Source of the DNA: Paramecium tetraurelia
Lineage: Eukaryota > Ciliophora > Oligohymenophorea > Peniculida > Parameciidae
Assembly (NCBI RefSeq): GCF_000165425.1
Contig: NW_001799555.1
Location: 246,450-310,449, forward strand
Direction: 5' to 3'
Length of the DNA stretch: 64,000 nucleotides
The translations under genes and the position numbers were made by a program. The notes below the pieces were generated by a model. The model did not search any database. It had not been told where the DNA came from and saw only the letters and a program-made list of their open reading frames with translations. Positions within the stretch are counted from its first letter, which is position 1. Each line of letters starts with the position of its first letter. Below, one piece after another: positions 59,231 through 64,000 of the stretch.

Positions 59231-62200
59231 ATGTGTAAGAATAAGCTACGAGCGATTAGTCATGCTTGTAACTATTCTGTATATACATAGGTATTATTGT
59301 GCATATGTACTGGGTTTCTGGCAGCATTTTACTTTCGGTGGTTTCCTCATCAATTTATTAATTTTTTGTACATCACGAGCACCTTAGAAAAGGCCACACA
59401 CGTTAAGACCAATCCGTACAATGAGATCTGCTAAGTCACAAGAGATGGAAAGAAGATCCATTTCAAATTCAGGTAATACAACTAGAATGAAAGTTAGATT
59501 CTTAAAATATGAATTGTTGGAGGATAAGTTCAAGCCTCTAGAATTTGAGCCTAAAAATGCTAATTCGTTAACTACTAAGGAAGTGTAGGCTGGCCAATAA
59601 GATTATGGATCAGCACTGATGAAAATTCCGATGATCGGATTTCTAGAATTTACATTAGAAGAACTTTCAACTCCATTTTATACTTTGTAATATATATGCG
59701 TTGTAATTTGGTTGGTTTAAGGGTTTTTCTATTTCGCAATTGTGATGATGTCTTGCTCTCTGATTTCAACTTTCATCAAGTTTTATTTGCTTAGACAGTC
59801 TTTAAAAAGATTGCAGTCACTAGCAGCAATCCATTAGCAGGTGATGGTGATAAGAAATGACGAGTTAAATAAAATAGATGTGAATGAGCTTGTGCCAGGA
59901 GACATAATAAAATTGCAGACAATGATTGTTCCTGCTGATTGTATAATTACGGGCATGGCGTTACTGAATGAAGCAACATTGACAGGCGAGAGTAATCCTG
60001 TGCCAAAATAGACAGGGTAAATATTATTTGAAGGTACAAAGATCCTCGAAGTAAATACTGGATCAACTGCGTAAGTAATACGAACTAATTATTCTACAAT
60101 AAGAGGACAATATTTTAGAAATGTATTATATCCACAAAAAGTGACTCATAAATTTTATACACAAGCCATGAAATTCTTAGCCGGCTTTGTTATTTTCAAT
60201 GTGATAATAGCAGCTGCCACTTTGGTCATTTATTTAGACTACACTACTGAATTAATTTTAGCTAACATATTCAGTACATTAACTTGGATATTTCCACCTG
60301 CCATGCCTATCTTTTTTTCATTAACAGCTACGATAGCATTGCTTCGTTTGAAAAATGAGAATATCATTGGTAGCAACATGGATAAGATTCATATTTCAGG
60401 ATAAGTTGATGTTACCTGTTTTGATAAGACAGGTACATTAACAACGAATGAGTTAACTGTGATTGGTCTATGGGATAAATAGGATTGCAATATTTGTATA
60501 AGTTGTTGTCATCATATTTGTTAATCTGAGGGACAATTGGTTGGAGATGTATTGGATCTTGAAATGTTTAAGTATAGCCAATCGAAAATACTTTTTGACA
60601 AGAATGACATTCAGATCACATCTAAAGATTAAAAGATTTACAAGATTATCAAAATATTTGATTTTAATTCTGAATTGATGATGATGTCAGTAATTGTAGA
60701 ATGCGAGAACAAATATTATTTATGCTCAAAAGGGGCTCCAGAAAAATTGCAATCAAAGTTGAACTCTCAGAATCAAGAAATGCTTTCACAATTATCCTTC
60801 TATGTCAACCAAGGCTACCGAGTTATAAGTTTGGCTCAAAAGGAAATCACTCGAGAGGATCTCAATTTAGAAAGAATGTAATTAGAAATCAATTTGAATT
60901 TCTTAGGATATCTTATCTTTGAAAACCAATTAAAACATGACACAGCAGACGTAATGAAACAGCTCATTGAGTCAAATTTGAAAGTGAAAGTATTTGCAAT
61001 AATTTATATTTCAGATTCTATCGGGAGACAATCCTTTAACAACTGTCAATACTGCATACAACATTGGGATTGCAAATGATGTTGTAAAATTATTTGATGT
61101 TAGAAATTCAGAGATTGTAGAGATTGACATCAGAAGAATAGAAGAAAAATAATAGATTGTTTAATAAAAATAATACCTAATTGATGTGAAGGATTTGTAG
61201 AATTACATATACACATTGAATCAACAGTTCGCATTGACTGGAGACTTCATGGAATTCTGCAATCAACATAAAGTGGATGTTCACTCTTTATATCAAAGAA
61301 CGATTGTATTTGCTAGGGTTAAGCCACATCAAAAGAAGGAGGTAGTTTTCATGCATCAATAATTAAAATGCTGTGTGGCTATGGTAGGAGACGGATCGAA
61401 TGATTGTGTAATTATCTCTGTAATTCAAGTCAGCTATTTCTTAAGCAGATATTGGAGTCTCATTCTCCCAAGCTGATGCTTCATACACAGCTCATTTCTC
61501 ATCATTAGATTAATCCATTAAATGTATAGTGACAATATTAGCATAAGGAAGAGCAACAGCACAGACTTTGACTGAAATCTTTCCTCTCTATACTTTATTA
61601 AGTTTTCTAGCTACTTGTGCTTACACATGTTTAGCATTGGAAGGTCAGAATTATAGTGACTTTTAATTATTATTCCTTAGCTTTTTATGTTACATCCCAA
61701 TAATGGCATCGATGACGTTAACTAAGGCATTGCCAAATTTATCTAAAGAATTACCTTTAGATGATATGTATTAATGTAATGTTTATCACATTTATCAAAG
61801 TAAATAATCAACTTTCATTTTATACTCATGTGTTCATCTTTACTGGTGGTTTACTTGTGTCTGTAGCAATCGTCATGAATGCTCAGGATCATCATTTTGA
61901 TAAACCAGAACCCCCTATTAGAGACTATCTCAGGAGCGGTATGCTCAACTCTGCTACAGTCATTATTGCTTAGATATACAGTTAATTCTTGCCTTTCATC
62001 TTTATTATTTCTAAACCTTTCAAAGAATACTGCTATAAGAATTACGTGTATATGACATACTCGACTCTCTCATTTTCAATAACTATATTATTTGTGTTTT
62101 TCAGACCCTCTTAATAATTTTTGGATTTGGTCGACTTTAACTCTGAAATGTAATTATGAATATCATATTGTAGAGATCACTTTGACGTCTATTTGCTATT

Positions 62201-62282
62201 GATAATGGCAGGTACGATCATTTTAGACATTATAATTTAAAATATATTGTAAATAAGATTTCCAAGGAAAAGATATTTATGA
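59231..62282 (+). CDS. P5-type (ATP13A-like) transport ATPase
   Basis: 984 residues with four introns (25, 25, 22, 25 nt). P-type ATPase marks are 'LVPGDIIKL' and 'NEATLTGESNPVPK' (A domain), PPAMP in M4 ('WIFPPAMPIFFSLT'), the phosphorylation site 'VTCFDKTGTLTTNE', 'YLCSKGAPEKL' (nucleotide domain), 'LSGDNPLTTVNTAYNIGIA' and 'MVGDGSNDCSAISQADIGVS' (hinge). The PPAMP motif and FDKTGTLT with a short N-domain mark the P5B subgroup (ATP13A2-5), which transports polyamines/cations in endolysosomes. About ten hydrophobic segments; the N-terminus is shorter than in animal ATP13A2. Removing the GDGSNDC intron restores the motif exactly. Confidence 0.95.
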
Positions 62283-62355
62283 TATCATCTTTAATAAATA
62301 TTATGTATCTATATTATACATCACACATACACATGACTCTGAAAATGTCGAAGTC

Positions 62356-63330
62356 TCATTATTTAGTTACTACATTTTATTGAGTAAAATACTTTGTTTG
62401 AAAGTAATACGTGAATCACCGAATTGTCTTCCGTTTTATTTCAAAACTAAGTACATTAGATTTTCATTTAAAAAGAGGACTTCCCCTGAAGTCTTTTGGT
62501 TGGGTCTTTTCAACTCAATCTCATTAGCTGAACAATTGGTTTGGCCAACAATCCAATTAATTAGTTCCTGGTTTGTCTTTTTGGAATCTAGATTATCAAA
62601 AGCAATCTTGTATTGTCCATCATCATCCTATTCGACCTATTGGTTATTCTTGCTATTGTTGGGATAATCTGAGAATTGTCTCCCATTATTGAATTTGGCT
62701 TCCCTTACAAAAATTTGAATATCATTGCTTATAAATTTGCCATCCTAATATTATGTTCCATATTACTTTCTCTTACAATCTAAATTTTCTGCCTTCCAAA
62801 ACCAGTAGTTTCTATGCTTTCTCTGCTCCAGTCACAACTACATATCCCTTGGTGGACTACCTCTACACCTTTTTGCATTCTTCAATTTCACTCTATTTCA
62901 GATCGCATCGTTCCAATATGTAATTTACAATTTGGATTGGTACTGTGTTAGGAGGTAGATTTTAGATTTCAACCACTAAGGATTAAATCAAAGAGATACC
63001 AAATTTTTGTTTAGAGTTGTCTGGTACACTGTCTAAGTATTTCTACTTCTTTTTGATTTCCCTTTCAATGGATTTCCCGCCCTTGTAACCACCGGGTATT
63101 CTGTATCCTTACATATCGTAGAAGTTGTAATCTTTATCGAAATAGCCTGCTGGTTCTCCATCTCTGTCATAGTAATTTAATTCCTTATCCACCCAGCCAC
63201 CATAATCATCTACGATATAAATATCAGTTGAGTTGTGGGATTGTGCAATTCGAAATCCTTCTCCTTCGAGACCATCATATTGGATGTACTAGTCAAATAT
63301 GGCTGGGTTGTGTGATGGTCTTCGCTTCAT
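62356..63330 (-). CDS. hypothetical protein, possibly nucleic-acid binding
   Basis: 309 residues with two introns (22 and 23 nt). Acidic/aromatic N-terminus with Asp-Gly-Tyr-rich runs ('YDRDGEPAGYFDKDYNFYDM'). Then comes an alpha/beta stretch ('NLPPNTVPIQIVNYILERCD', 'GYVVVTGAEKAQKLLVLEGR') with the spacing of an RRM-like fold, and a second polar domain with 'FVREAKFNNGRQF' and 'LFLNENLMYLVLKQNGRQFG'. The N-terminal repeats resemble MORN/YxxxG-type sequence as an alternative. No firm family. It is convergent with the P5 ATPase gene (73 nt apart) and divergent from the MAP kinase (159 nt). Confidence 0.7.
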
Positions 63331-63489
63331 GAATAAAATAATAATTATTATTATTATAAATAATCGCGATTGCAATCCAAACTATCGAGTTGATGGACAA
63401 GCAATTGTGTAAATCCAGCTGGATGGTTCACTTTTTAGAGTTGATATAGTATTGTACTGATTGTAATTTTTATAAAATAAATAATATTA

Positions 63490-64000
63490 ATGAAGTCTAA
63501 GTAAGTGATACCGAAGGGGAAACATGCTTTCGATTGCAATGGGTAAACCTTTATTGTCGATGACAAATATCAATTCATAAAGCAGATTGGACATGGAGCT
63601 TACGGAGTGGTGTGTTCAGCTTTAAATAAGAAGAGTCAACAATTAGTGGCGATCAAAAAAATATCAGATGCATTTTCAGATCTGATTGATGCTAAGAGAA
63701 TAGTGCGTGAGATTAAACTGTTAAGTATCAAACCTATATGTATATGATTGACTAGAATTCTTCGATCACGAGAATATCGTTTCACTACTTGATTTGCAAC
63801 GACCTGACCCATCCACAAAATTACAAAGACATATACATCATTACTGATCTAATGGAAACAGATTTGCATAGAGTGATTTATTCGAAGTAAGAATTAACAG
63901 ATGAGCACATTTAATATTTTCTATATTAAGCTTTGAGAGGACGTGTTGTACATTCACTCGGCCAACATCATCCACAGAGATCTCAAACCAAGCAATCTGT
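63490..64000 (+). CDS. MAP kinase, 5' part, with two apparent frameshifts; runs off the window
   Basis: N-terminal half of a MAPK: '[20 protein letters not shown]' (Gly loop), '[11 protein letters not shown]' (ATP Lys), '[20 protein letters not shown]' (helix C Glu; a 31-nt intron ending near 63754 is removed), '[20 protein letters not shown]', 'DEHIQYFLYQALRG', then '[17 protein letters not shown]' with the catalytic HRD. The reading frame breaks twice: one base appears missing in the AAAA of ACAAAATTAC (about 63818), and one extra C lies in GGACGTG (about 63941). Surrounding residues are near-perfect, so this is either a very young pseudogene or an assembly error. The 3' half lies outside the window. 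Confidence 0.85.

Overview
The window reads as a somatic (macronuclear) chromosome segment of an oligohymenophorean ciliate, most likely a Paramecium. TAA and TAG occur throughout conserved proteins where glutamine belongs, and TGA is the only stop. Introns are tiny (mostly 18-31 nt, GT(A)...(T)AG). DNA is strongly AT-rich, genes lie on both strands, and intergenic gaps are often 10-80 nt. Tetrahymena is disfavoured because its introns are much longer. Gene models were assembled by hand by translating with this code and removing small introns that restore frame; CDS coordinates span start to stop including introns.

Left part (1-11.8 kb): after 1.8 kb without a solid gene (but with one copy of a dispersed element at about 545-900) comes a block rich in cilia and vesicle-traffic genes: a CEP83-like coiled-coil protein, axonemal dynein intermediate chain DNAI1, splicing factor ISY1, a Tctex1 dynein light chain, a KDEL receptor, a tubulin glutamylase (TTLL) and a Rab GTPase. 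Two divergent pairs have start codons only 11 and 13 nt apart. 11.8-24.6 kb: a decayed aminotransferase, a mitochondrial-type cyclophilin, a decayed B-box/SPRY-like gene, an ankyrin-repeat protein, a CaM-kinase-I-like kinase and several small or uncertain genes.

Centre (24.9-35 kb): an intron-free 1007-residue protein with three lysozyme-fold (GH24-like) modules plus a Cys-rich zinc-type module, an ULK-like kinase, an importin-alpha-like ARM protein, a decayed Arf/Arl gene and a frameshifted gene containing an A13 run. 35-43.3 kb: one giant minus-strand gene for a Cys-rich surface protein with 15 CGDG...C(D/E)DGN (DUF4215-type) repeats and a multi-pass C-terminus, interrupted by one frameshift. 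43.6-43.9 kb: second copy of the element seen at the left end.

Right part (44-64 kb): alternative oxidase, two small genes, a serine carboxypeptidase, a 1116-residue unknown protein, a pseudokinase, a Cys-rich secreted/GPI-type protein, a VHS-domain (GGA-like) endosomal adaptor, a P5-type ATPase, a possible nucleic-acid-binding protein, and a truncated MAP kinase with two frameshifts.

A recurring feature is single-base indels in otherwise well conserved genes (DNAI1, the giant surface protein, Arl, MAPK, the A13 gene). Some loci (aminotransferase, B-box/SPRY) carry so many lesions that they are surely pseudogenes, as expected after Paramecium whole-genome duplications; others with one or two homopolymer indels may be assembly errors.
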